From: an uncultured Bacillota bacterium
Lineage (GTDB): Bacteria; Bacillota; Limnochordia; Limnochordales; ZCTH02-B6
DNA length: 14,055 nt
Reading direction: 5' to 3'
Assembly: GCA_937916565.1 (NCBI GenBank)
Contig: CALFSR010000186.1
Coordinates: 1 to 14,055 of the forward strand
This document shows positions 1 through 6,400 of this stretch, in pieces. Position 1 is the stretch's first letter, and the number at the start of each line of letters is the position of its first letter. The notes beneath the pieces were generated by a model. The model saw only the letters and a program-made list of their open reading frames with translations. It was not told the DNA's origin and did not search any database. The translations under genes and the position numbers were made by a program.

Positions 1-1181
1 ATCCAGTCGGTAACCGGCACCCACCGGCCGCCGTCCCACTGGGAGATGCGCCCAAGGCCGCCGCCCTCGTGGTCCTGCGGCGTGATGGTGATGGGCGGCA
101 TGAGCCCGCCGAGGTCAAAGTCGGACACTTCCTCCAGGGCCGCTCGGATCTTGTCGACCGTGACCGGCTCACCCAACCGCTCGGCGGCGATGCGCACCGC
201 CTCCACCACCGGCGCCACCGACGCGATGCCGACGACGTAGTACGTGCTGCCCACGTTGTCGATGCTGCCGAAGCCCTGACCGGCCTCCCGGTACACCTTC
301 TCCAGGATTTCCTGCACCACCGGGTGCTCCCGCCCGGGCACCGCCGCCTCAAACCGCTTCACGCCCCGGGCTTGCGCCGCGCCGACGATGTTCATGTCCT
401 TCTCGTCCAGCCAGATGACGCTCACGAGCCGATCGAGCGGAAAGCCGTTGCGGATAGCCTCGCGCACGCCCACGGACTGACTCGGGCCCGCGGACCAAAG
501 CAGCACCCAGTCTGGGCGGAAGCGCCGCACTTGGGCCCACGTGGACGACTGCTCCGTGCCCGGCGACGGGAAAGCGAAACTCTCAAACTCAAACCCGAGC
601 CGCCGGCTCAGCTCCTGGAGGACCGGAATCGGCTCGCGCCCAAAGGGCGAGTCGATGTGCACCAGGCCGATGCGCTTGCCCTGCAGGCTGCCGCCTTCGG
701 AGTCAAGGATGTGCTGGATGATCACCGTCGCCTGGGACCAGTAGTTCGCGCCCAAGGAAAACAGCCACGGGAACGTCTGCCCGTCCGCCGCGTCGGAGCG
801 CCCGTGGAAGGGCATGAGCAGGATGACGCCGTCCTCCATGGCCCGGGGCGCTACCGCGTTGGAAACCGGCGTGCTGATGAAGTTGAAGATGCTCGCGCCT
901 TCCCGGCGGAACCGCTCGTACGCCTCGATGCCCCGCTGCGGCTCGTTGCCGGTGTCCACCACGCGCCAGTCAAAGGTGTAGCCGCCTACGCCGCCCTTGA
1001 GATTCATCAAGGTGAGGTAGTCGACCATGCCCTGGGTCCATTCCTCGGAGACGAACACGTACACCCGCGTGTAGTCCACCGGGAACCCAAACGTGATCAC
1101 CTTGTCCTGGGCCAGCGCCGGCATGGCCGCAAGCCCCGCCGCCAAAGCCAACGTCAACACCCACGCCAACCGACTGCGCAC
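1..1181 (-). CDS. ABC transporter substrate-binding protein, LIV (branched-chain amino acid) type, 3' end missing
   Basis: Periplasmic-binding protein that should capture the ligand for the LivGHM-like transporter encoded just upstream. The frame gives 393 residues and runs off the left edge with no stop, so probably only a short C-terminal piece is lost (family members are about 400 residues). Residues 1-24 are a signal peptide: an Arg pair, a hydrophobic core and a signal peptidase I site after PALA (24), before QDK. There is no lipobox cysteine. The mature part has the two-lobe Leu/Ile/Val-binding layout, for example GKRIGLVHIDSPFGRE at 168-183 and GFGSIDNVGSTYYVVGIA at 303-320. The start is GTG at 1181, chosen because AGGGAGGG at 1189-1196 lies 7 bases upstream and the signal peptide begins there. 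It follows livM by 96 bases in the same direction. The operon's acyl-CoA ligase suggests a carboxylate ligand, but ligand specificity cannot be read from the sequence. Confidence 0.93.
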   Translation of the reverse strand, partial: MRSRLAWVLTLALAAGLAAMPALAQDKVITFGFPVDYTRVYVFVSEEWTQGMVDYLTLMNLKGGVGGYTFDWRVVDTGNEPQRGIEAYERFRREGASIFNFISTPVSNAVAPRAMEDGVILLMPFHGRSDAADGQTFPWLFSLGANYWSQATVIIQHILDSEGGSLQGKRIGLVHIDSPFGREPIPVLQELSRRLGFEFESFAFPSPGTEQSSTWAQVRRFRPDWVLLWSAGPSQSVGVREAIRNGFPLDRLVSVIWLDEKDMNIVGAAQARGVKRFEAAVPGREHPVVQEILEKVYREAGQGFGSIDNVGSTYYVVGIASVAPVVEAVRIAAERLGEPVTVDKIRAALEEVSDFDLGGLMPPITITPQDHEGGGLGRISQWDGGRWVPVTDW

Positions 1182-1188
1182 CGCTCGT

Positions 1189-1196
1189 CCCTCCCT
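1189..1196 (-). promoter_or_regulatory. Ribosome binding site deciding the GTG start of the substrate-binding protein
   Basis: On the minus strand AGGGAGGG is followed by a 7-base spacer and the GTG at 1181. No ATG in this frame precedes the signal peptide, so this site is the main reason for choosing the GTG start. Confidence 0.7.
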
Positions 1197-1213
1197 TTCG
1201 CATTTCCCTTTCA

Positions 1214-1250
1214 CGGCGCTCTCCCGAGAAACCCGGCCGGGTGAGCGCCG
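1214..1250 (-). other. Intercistronic inverted repeat between livM and the binding-protein gene
   Basis: The arms CGGCGCTC (1214-1221) and GAGCGCCG (1243-1250) are perfect 8-bp complements. The interval contains a 12-base palindrome, ACCCGGCCGGGT (1231-1242). In mRNA this would form a stem-loop in the 96-base gap between the permease and binding-protein genes. No T-run follows on the minus strand, so it is not a classical terminator. Such hairpins in transporter operons often set different transcript levels for binding protein and permease; that role here is inference. Confidence 0.4.
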
Positions 1251-1277
1251 CCGCTCCCCGTTGCATGCCGGATCGGG

Positions 1278-2351
1278 TCACTTCTTGGTGTAGCCAAAGG
1301 GCCAGACCCGGAGGTAATTGCGCACGTTGTCGTAGAGCTTGGCCAGGCCCAAAGGCTCAAGCAGCAGGAAGCCGGTGATCAGCGCCCCGTAGATGACGAG
1401 CGGCATGTGGGCCAAGGTCGACGGGGAAATGTTGATCGACAGCGCCGCCGCCAGCTGCCTGAGGCCGTGCTCGATCCAGATGGGCGCGAGCAGGATGAAC
1501 CCCGCCCCAAGGAAGCTGCCGATGATGCTCCCAAGACCGCCCACGATCACCATGGCCACCGCCATGATGGACACGTGCAGCCCGTACTGCTCCGGCGTCA
1601 CGGCGCGGTAATACATAAACGCCAGCACCGCCCCGCTCATACCGCCGATAAAGGAGCTGACAAAGAACGCCAGCGCCTTGTAGTAGAACACGTTGATGCC
1701 GATGACCGCTGCGGCGTAGTCCTTTTCGCGCAAGGCGATGAGGGCCCGGCCCACGTCGGTGCGGCGCACGTTGGCGACAAACAACGCCACGAGCACCGCA
1801 AACGCCAGGGCCGTCCAGTAGCGGGCCGCGTCGGTGGCGAGCGGCAGGCCCAAGAAATCCGGCCGCGGCACGAGCAGCGTCGCCTGGGCGCCGCCGCTGA
1901 TGGCCGGCACTTGCACGAGCAGCCAGTCGACGATGCCTTGTAGGGCCAGCGTGCTCATGGCCAGGTACAGCCCGCGCACACGCATGGCCGGCAGGCCAAA
2001 GAGCGAGCCGACGACCGCCGCTGCCAGGCCGCCGCCGATAACCGCCAGCACAAACGGAGCACCCGCCCGCGCCAGGTGCACCGCGCTGTAGGCGCCGACG
2101 GCCATCACCGCCCCGTAGCCGAGATGAATCTGTCCCGCCCAGCCCATGAGCAAGTTGAGGCCGAGGATGGCGGCAGTCCAGATAAGCCACGGCGTGAGGT
2201 AGCTGACGAGGAACAGGTCCGGCACAAGCCACGGCGCCGCCGCGGCCGCAGCGATCAGGACCCCGAGCATTACCCGCTCAAACGGGATGACGGCCAACGC
2301 CCGGTCTGCGGCGTATGTGGTGTGGCGCACCCCGCATTCGCGGTAGAACAT
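1278..2351 (-). CDS. livM: LIV-type ABC transporter permease, LivM-like
   Basis: Second membrane-spanning subunit of the importer, 357 residues and usual for LivM. It is rich in hydrophobic helices. Family landmarks are LGLNLLMGWAGQIHLGYGAV at 63-82, the cytoplasmic coupling loop GRALIALREKDYAAAVIGIN at 201-220 that contacts the ATPases, and GGLGSIIGSFLGAGFILLAP at 271-290. The start is ATG at 2351, with GGGAGG (2358-2363) 6 bases upstream. The frame stays open to an upstream start at 2435, but that would add a Ser/Arg/Gly-rich stretch overlapping livH and is unlikely. It lies 55 bases after livH and 96 before the binding-protein gene, so it is part of the same operon. The symbol reflects family membership; the substrate may not be an amino acid. 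Confidence 0.95.
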   Translation of the reverse strand: MFYRECGVRHTTYAADRALAVIPFERVMLGVLIAAAAAAPWLVPDLFLVSYLTPWLIWTAAILGLNLLMGWAGQIHLGYGAVMAVGAYSAVHLARAGAPFVLAVIGGGLAAAVVGSLFGLPAMRVRGLYLAMSTLALQGIVDWLLVQVPAISGGAQATLLVPRPDFLGLPLATDAARYWTALAFAVLVALFVANVRRTDVGRALIALREKDYAAAVIGINVFYYKALAFFVSSFIGGMSGAVLAFMYYRAVTPEQYGLHVSIMAVAMVIVGGLGSIIGSFLGAGFILLAPIWIEHGLRQLAAALSINISPSTLAHMPLVIYGALITGFLLLEPLGLAKLYDNVRNYLRVWPFGYTKK

Positions 2352-2406
2352 CGCCGGCCTCCCGCTCCTTCCGGTGTTCCTGCCTGGCCGCGGCGAGCTT
2401 TTGCCG

Positions 2407-3288
2407 CTAGACCCGCTCGATGACCTCCCGGCCAAAGAGGCCGTAGGGCCGCACCAGGATCGTCAGAAAGATGACCACTGCCGCCACCACCTCCCGGGTG
2501 CCGCCGCCTACAAAGGGATCGACGTACCCGGAGATGACGCTCTCAAGCACCCCGACGATGAACCCTGCGATGACGACGCCCGCCAGGCTGTCGAGCCCTC
2601 CCAGCACCGCCACGGAAAGCGCCTTGATGAGCAGGAGCGACAAGCTCCAGTCAACGCCTTGCACCGCGCCCCACAGCACCCCCGTCATCGCGGCCACCCC
2701 GCCGCTCACGGCCCAGCTCAAGGCGACGGTGCGCTCCACCGGTATGCCGACCGCCCAGGACGCCAAGTGGTCGTCGGAGACGGCCCGCATGGCGATGCCT
2801 GCCCGGGTGCGGAAGAAAAGCGCCAATAGGGCCACCATGACGATGGCCACCGCCCCGCCGAGGATGTACGTGCGGTTGATGAGGATGTCCCCAAGCCATA
2901 CGGGAGCCTGGGAGATAGGAATCGGCATGGGCTTGGTGTCGGCGCCCAAGGTGCCGGGCACAAGACCCCGCAGCACCACCTCGAGGCCAAAGGTGAGCAT
3001 GAGGATCATGATTACCGGCTGGCCGATCATGCGGCGCAGCGCGAGCCGCTCCGTCAGCCACCCGAGGGCGCCCATGCTCGCGGCTGCGGCGAGAATGCCC
3101 GGGATCAGGCCAAGCCCAAGGCGCGCGATGAACGCCCAAACGAGATACGCCCCGGCCATGACGAAACCGCCCTGGGCCAGGTTGACGACGCCGGAGGACT
3201 TGTAGATCAGCGTAATCCCCGACGCCGCCAGGGCGTACATGAGTCCCACCAACGCCCCGTTGATGGCCAGTTCCGCCAGGAATGTCAT
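2407..3288 (-). CDS. livH: LIV-type ABC transporter permease, LivH-like
   Basis: First inner-membrane permease subunit, 293 residues, standard LivH length. Landmarks are LIYKSSGVVNLAQGGFVMAG at 27-46, the coupling loop RTRAGIAMRAVSDDHLASWA at 160-179, KALSVAVLGGLDSLAGVVIA at 222-241, and the C-terminal VRPYGLFG at 279-286. The ATG at 3286-3288 overlaps the TGA of the upstream ligase gene as ATGA. GGAGG lies 7 bases upstream, inside the end of that gene, so translation is probably coupled to the ligase. This tight overlap is the strongest sign that transport and CoA activation are co-expressed. It should pair with the LivM-like subunit to form the channel driven by the LivG-like ATPase and a LivF not seen here. 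Confidence 0.95.
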   Translation of the reverse strand: MTFLAELAINGALVGLMYALAASGITLIYKSSGVVNLAQGGFVMAGAYLVWAFIARLGLGLIPGILAAAASMGALGWLTERLALRRMIGQPVIMILMLTFGLEVVLRGLVPGTLGADTKPMPIPISQAPVWLGDILINRTYILGGAVAIVMVALLALFFRTRAGIAMRAVSDDHLASWAVGIPVERTVALSWAVSGGVAAMTGVLWGAVQGVDWSLSLLLIKALSVAVLGGLDSLAGVVIAGFIVGVLESVISGYVDPFVGGGTREVVAAVVIFLTILVRPYGLFGREVIERV

Positions 3289-5219
3289 GCCGCATCCTCC
3301 ACGTGCCGGATAGCAAGACAGCGCCGGATGACCCCGACCCGGCCGTCCTCGTACACGACCCGCGCGGCCACCTCGACCTCCGGTGCGTCCGCGTACAGCG
3401 CCTCGATGACGCTGCCGTAATGATCGTTGATCACGTTGCGGCGGAGCTTGCGGGTGCGGGTCAGCTCCCCATCGTCGGGATCAAACTCCTTGTGCAGGTT
3501 GACGAAACGCTTGATCCGCAGCTCTTTGGGCATCTGCGCGTTGACCCGGCCGACGACCTCGCGGATGAGGTCGTATACCGCCGCCTTCTGCGACAGGTCG
3601 GCGTACGACGTATAGGTCACGCCCTTGCCCTCGGCCCAGTGGCCGACGGCCTCGAAGTCGATGCAGATGATGGCCGCCAGGTACGGCTTGCCGGCCCCGA
3701 TGACGCAGGCTTCCTTGACGTAGGGACTAAACTTGAGCTGGTTTTCGATAAACTGCGGTACAAAGCGCACGCCCGCCGCGGTCGTCTGCAGGTCCTCCAC
3801 CCGCCCGAGGATGATCAGGTGGCCGTCGGTGTCGAGCTGCCCCGCGTCGCCCGTGCGAAACCAGCCATCCACGAAGGCGGCGTCCGTCGCCTGCGGGTTG
3901 TGGTAGTACCCGCTAAAAAGGCTCTCCGCCTTGAGCAGCACCTCGCCCCCGTCGGAGATGCGTACCTCCACGCCCGGCAGCGGCCGGCCGACCGTACGCA
4001 GTTTCACCTCATCGTCGGTTTGCGCCGCCGTCAGGGCGGCGTTTTCGGTCTGACCGTAAAACTGCTTGAGGTTGACCCCGAGCGCGCGAAAAAACAAGAA
4101 GGTGTCCTCGCCGATGGCCTCGCCGGCGGTGTACGCGTGCCGCACGCGGCTCAGGCCCAGGTGATCCTTGATGGGGCCGTAAATAAGTCCCTCGCCCAGC
4201 CAGCGGGCCGCCCGCTGGGCCGCCGCAACGGGACCGGACGCCCTCCGGCCGGCCAGCCGGTCCCGCTCCATCCGGACGGCGAGGGGGATGAACTTCCGGA
4301 ACAGAAAGCGCTGCAGCCGGCCCGACTCCTCCATTCGCACCTGCACATGGGTGAGCATGTGGTCCCAGTTGCGGGGCGGCGCGAAGTACATCGTCGGCCC
4401 TATCTCCCGCAAATCCCGCAGCACCGTCTCCTGACGCTCCGGGATGTGGACCGTGAAACGCAAAGCCGCCGCGGCCGCGACCGAGAAGGTGAAGTCGCCC
4501 ACCCACGCCACGGGCAGGTACGCGACGATGTCTTCCTCTTGGTCGAAATAGCCGGCGGCGTAGGCGTTGCGCACGGCCGCCAGGGCTTGCCGGTGCGTAA
4601 GGGGCACGCCTTTGGGCTGACCCGTGGTACCGGAGGAATGAAGAAGCACGGCGATATCGTCCGGGCTGACCTCCGCCGCGCGCTGGGCGACGAACCCGGG
4701 GTGCTGTCGTCCGTGCTCCCGGCCTATGGCCTCCAGCCGATCGCAGGCGACGAGCCTGCCGTCATCGTACATCGCCAGCCCCCGGGGGTCGTCGTACAAA
4801 ATGCAGGTCAACGACTCGACGCCCTCAGGCAGCGACAAGAACTTGTCAACCTGCTCCTGGTCCTCGGCCAGGGCAAAGCGGGCGTTGACCCGCCGGGCCA
4901 CGTAGGCCAGCTCGGCCGGGATTGCGTCGGGGTACATGGGGCACGGAATGCCCCTTAGCAGCTGCGCGGCCAGGATTCCGAAATACAGCCGGGGCCTGTT
5001 GTCGCCCAGAATCAACAAGGCGTCGCCCGGCTGGAAGCCCGACGCGGCGAGCCCCAGGGCCATTTCGGCCACGTGCCGCGCACAGTCGGCCCACGAGTAC
5101 TCCTGCCAGATGCCGTAGTCCTTCTCCCGCAAGGCGACGCGGTTTCCATAGTGCTCGGCATTGTGCAGCACGAGCCCGACCAAGGTCGGCGCGGCGAAAC
5201 CGTCAATGGCGCGACCCAT
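3285..5219 (-). CDS. AMP-binding acyl-CoA synthetase, long-chain type, embedded in the transporter operon
   Basis: Adenylate-forming (ANL superfamily) ligase that should convert a carboxylic acid, ATP and CoA to acyl-CoA, AMP and pyrophosphate in the cytoplasm. It has 644 residues, close to long-chain acyl-CoA synthetases. The ATP-binding P-loop HSSGTTGQPKGV is at 194-205, the YGQTE motif at 388-392, FRTGD with the ribose-binding Asp at 454-458, the hinge GRVEDL at about 472-477, and the conserved C-terminal lysine in TRTRKLRR near 591. Glu replaces the usual Lys in the GRxKD-like hinge. Two adjacent starts are possible: ATG 5219 (chosen) or TTG 5222. GGGGGAG is 10 and 7 bases upstream respectively, so the choice is uncertain by one codon. 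It overlaps livG by 17 bases and livH by 4. Ligases of this type recur in LIV-type operons thought to handle fatty, aromatic or other carboxylates; the exact substrate is unknown. Confidence 0.92.
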   Translation of the reverse strand: MGRAIDGFAAPTLVGLVLHNAEHYGNRVALREKDYGIWQEYSWADCARHVAEMALGLAASGFQPGDALLILGDNRPRLYFGILAAQLLRGIPCPMYPDAIPAELAYVARRVNARFALAEDQEQVDKFLSLPEGVESLTCILYDDPRGLAMYDDGRLVACDRLEAIGREHGRQHPGFVAQRAAEVSPDDIAVLLHSSGTTGQPKGVPLTHRQALAAVRNAYAAGYFDQEEDIVAYLPVAWVGDFTFSVAAAAALRFTVHIPERQETVLRDLREIGPTMYFAPPRNWDHMLTHVQVRMEESGRLQRFLFRKFIPLAVRMERDRLAGRRASGPVAAAQRAARWLGEGLIYGPIKDHLGLSRVRHAYTAGEAIGEDTFLFFRALGVNLKQFYGQTENAALTAAQTDDEVKLRTVGRPLPGVEVRISDGGEVLLKAESLFSGYYHNPQATDAAFVDGWFRTGDAGQLDTDGHLIILGRVEDLQTTAAGVRFVPQFIENQLKFSPYVKEACVIGAGKPYLAAIICIDFEAVGHWAEGKGVTYTSYADLSQKAAVYDLIREVVGRVNAQMPKELRIKRFVNLHKEFDPDDGELTRTRKLRRNVINDHYGSVIEALYADAPEVEVAARVVYEDGRVGVIRRCLAIRHVEDAA

Positions 5220-6087
5220 CAAAGCGACGCTCCCCCAGGTAGGCCGCGATGACGGCCGGGTCCTTCATGATGGCCTGGGGCGGCCCTTCGGCGATCTGCA
5301 CGCCGTAGTTGAGCACGACGACGCGGTCGGAGATGTCCATGACCACATCCATGTGGTGCTCGACCAACAGGACGCTCGCCCCCAGCTCATCCCGGGCGTC
5401 CAGGATGAAGCGGGCCATATACTCCTTTTCCTCCTGGTTCATGCCGGCCATAGGTTCGTCCAGCACCAAAAGGCGCGGCCGGGCCGCCAGCGCCCGCGCC
5501 AGCTCCACCCGCCGGCGCACGCCGATGGGCAGAAGCTCCACCGGTTCATGGCGCACCGGCTCAAGCTGCAGCAGATCAATGATCTCCTCCACTTGCCGGC
5601 GGTGGCGTTCTTCCTCGTGCACGCCCCACCACCAGTACAGGGCGGTGCTAAACAGGTTGCTGCGCATATGGATGTGGCGGCCCAGCAGGATGTTGTCGAG
5701 CACGCTCATGCCGCTGAACAGGGCCAAGTTTTGGAACGTGCGGGCCACGCCCAGCCGGGCGATGGCGTGAGGACGCAGGCGAGTGATGTCCCGCCCGTCG
5801 TAGACGATGCACCCCGCTTGGGGCTGGTAAAAACCGGTGATCAGGTTGATGAGCGTGGTCTTGCCGCTGCCGTTGGGTCCGATGACCGCGAGGATTTCGC
5901 CTTCCCGCAGCTTTACGCTGACGCGGTCAACCGCCGTGAGGCCGCCGAACCGGCGGACCAAGGAAGCGCAATCCAAGATGACGCGGCCGGTTGATACGCC
6001 AGCGGTTGCCGGCGCTGCTCCGGGAGCGGCAGCCACCGGCCACACCCCCTGTGTCGCCAGTTGTCTGACACTTTTCTGCTGAAGCAC
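5203..6087 (-). CDS. livG: LIV-type ABC transporter ATP-binding protein, LivG-like
   Basis: ATPase subunit on the cytoplasmic face, 294 residues, first gene of the operon. Walker A GPNGSGKT is at 70-77, the Q-loop glutamine at 119 (ARTFQN), Walker B LLVLDEP at 206-212 and the H-loop His at 244 (VEHH). The ABC signature, normally LSGGQ or LSYGQ, reads LPIGV at 186-190, followed by RRRVELARAL. This degenerate form also occurs in LivG-like proteins of ligase-containing operons as I recall them. About 35 residues rich in Ala/Pro precede the ABC domain. The start is GTG at 6087 with AAGGA 6 bases upstream. A second candidate is the GTG at 6036, with GGGGG 8 bases upstream, which would remove 17 residues. 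The partner LivF is not in the window. Confidence 0.93.
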   Translation of the reverse strand: MLQQKSVRQLATQGVWPVAAAPGAAPATAGVSTGRVILDCASLVRRFGGLTAVDRVSVKLREGEILAVIGPNGSGKTTLINLITGFYQPQAGCIVYDGRDITRLRPHAIARLGVARTFQNLALFSGMSVLDNILLGRHIHMRSNLFSTALYWWWGVHEEERHRRQVEEIIDLLQLEPVRHEPVELLPIGVRRRVELARALAARPRLLVLDEPMAGMNQEEKEYMARFILDARDELGASVLLVEHHMDVVMDISDRVVVLNYGVQIAEGPPQAIMKDPAVIAAYLGERRFDGSRH

Positions 6088-6242
6088 TTGTTTTCCTTCT
6101 GTTCGCTCTCATTTGGTTCTGTAGTGTCGTTACGCAACCTTGTGGCATCCAAACCCGGTCTCCGGGCGTGCCGCCGCTGCTGCAGCCGGATTACAGTCTT
6201 ACTTGGCGCTTCCCGGAGCGGCCCGCACCGACGCCCGCAGGG

Positions 6243-6297
6243 CCCGATCCGCTTGCCGCCTGCGTTTCTCCGGCTATGCCAGTCGGAGAAGATCGGG
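6243..6297. promoter_or_regulatory. Nested inverted repeat, possible structured leader or operator
   Basis: The outer arms CCCGATC (6243-6249) and GATCGGG (6291-6297) enclose inner arms TTCTCCG (6266-6272) and CGGAGAA (6284-6290). The two right-hand arms are contiguous, so the stems could stack as a 14-bp helix with a 16-base bulge (6250-6265) on one side and an 11-base loop. Bases CCTGCG in the bulge (6259-6264) could also pair with CGCAGG just outside (6236-6241), which would make a pseudoknot. All arms are exact complements in the sequence. Whether it acts as RNA in the livG leader, as RNA on the other strand, or as a protein-binding site is not determined. Confidence 0.4.
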
Positions 6298-6324
6298 TAC
6301 ACTGCTTTCTTAAGAGGGACAATC

Positions 6325-6354
6325 ATCTTGTGCTTGACCCGGGATATCAGTCAA
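6325..6354 (-). promoter_or_regulatory. Weak candidate promoter for the livG operon
   Basis: On the minus strand, TTGACT (6349-6354, five of six bases of the -35 consensus) is followed after 18 bases by CAAGAT (6325-6330, a poor -10). Transcription would begin near 6318 and leave a leader of roughly 230 bases that includes the nested inverted repeat. The -35 lies within the inverted repeat CTTGAC (6333-6338) / GTCAAG (6350-6355), so a repressor bound there would block it. The poor -10 makes this tentative. Confidence 0.2.
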
Positions 6355-6400
6355 GGCGACGCCGCCGAACTCACCGCTTCAGCCGCAAGAGGGGGTCACC

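Larger units (their letters stand above)
6088..6400. other. Divergent intergenic region between livG and the luciferase-like gene
   Basis: These 313 bases hold no convincing gene and should contain control signals for the leftward transporter operon and the rightward oxidoreductase. It is less GC-rich near livG (6061-6135). It contains a nested inverted repeat (6243-6297), a second inverted repeat (6333-6355), the palindrome TCTTAAGA (6308-6315) and a small hairpin (CCCGG 6154-6158 with CCGGG 6162-6166). No near-consensus rightward promoter was found. I saw no T-box or other riboswitch consensus that I recognise. Confidence 0.7.

Noticed and set aside
69..1244. Long plus-strand open frame opposite the binding-protein gene
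   Set aside because: Antisense shadow of a well-supported binding protein, with no recognisable domain.
2352..2435. Upstream start for livM at 2435
   Set aside because: It would add 28 Ser/Arg/Gly-rich residues overlapping livH. The ATG at 2351 has a good GGGAGG site and LivM-like length.
3282..4958. Long plus-strand open frame of 558 codons opposite the acyl-CoA synthetase
   Set aside because: It lies entirely antisense to a gene with clear motifs. Its Arg/His/Val-rich composition is typical of GC-rich shadow frames, and it matches no domain I know.
6088..6326. Minus-strand open frame running from 6326 through the intergenic region into livG in another frame
   Set aside because: It continues as a shadow of livG, has no ribosome site or family resemblance, and is Arg/Pro-rich like other noise frames.
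6088..6400. T-box or known riboswitch ahead of the amino-acid-type transporter
   Set aside because: No T-box GGTGG/ACCGCG-type motif or other recognisable aptamer consensus was found. Only the unexplained nested repeat remains.
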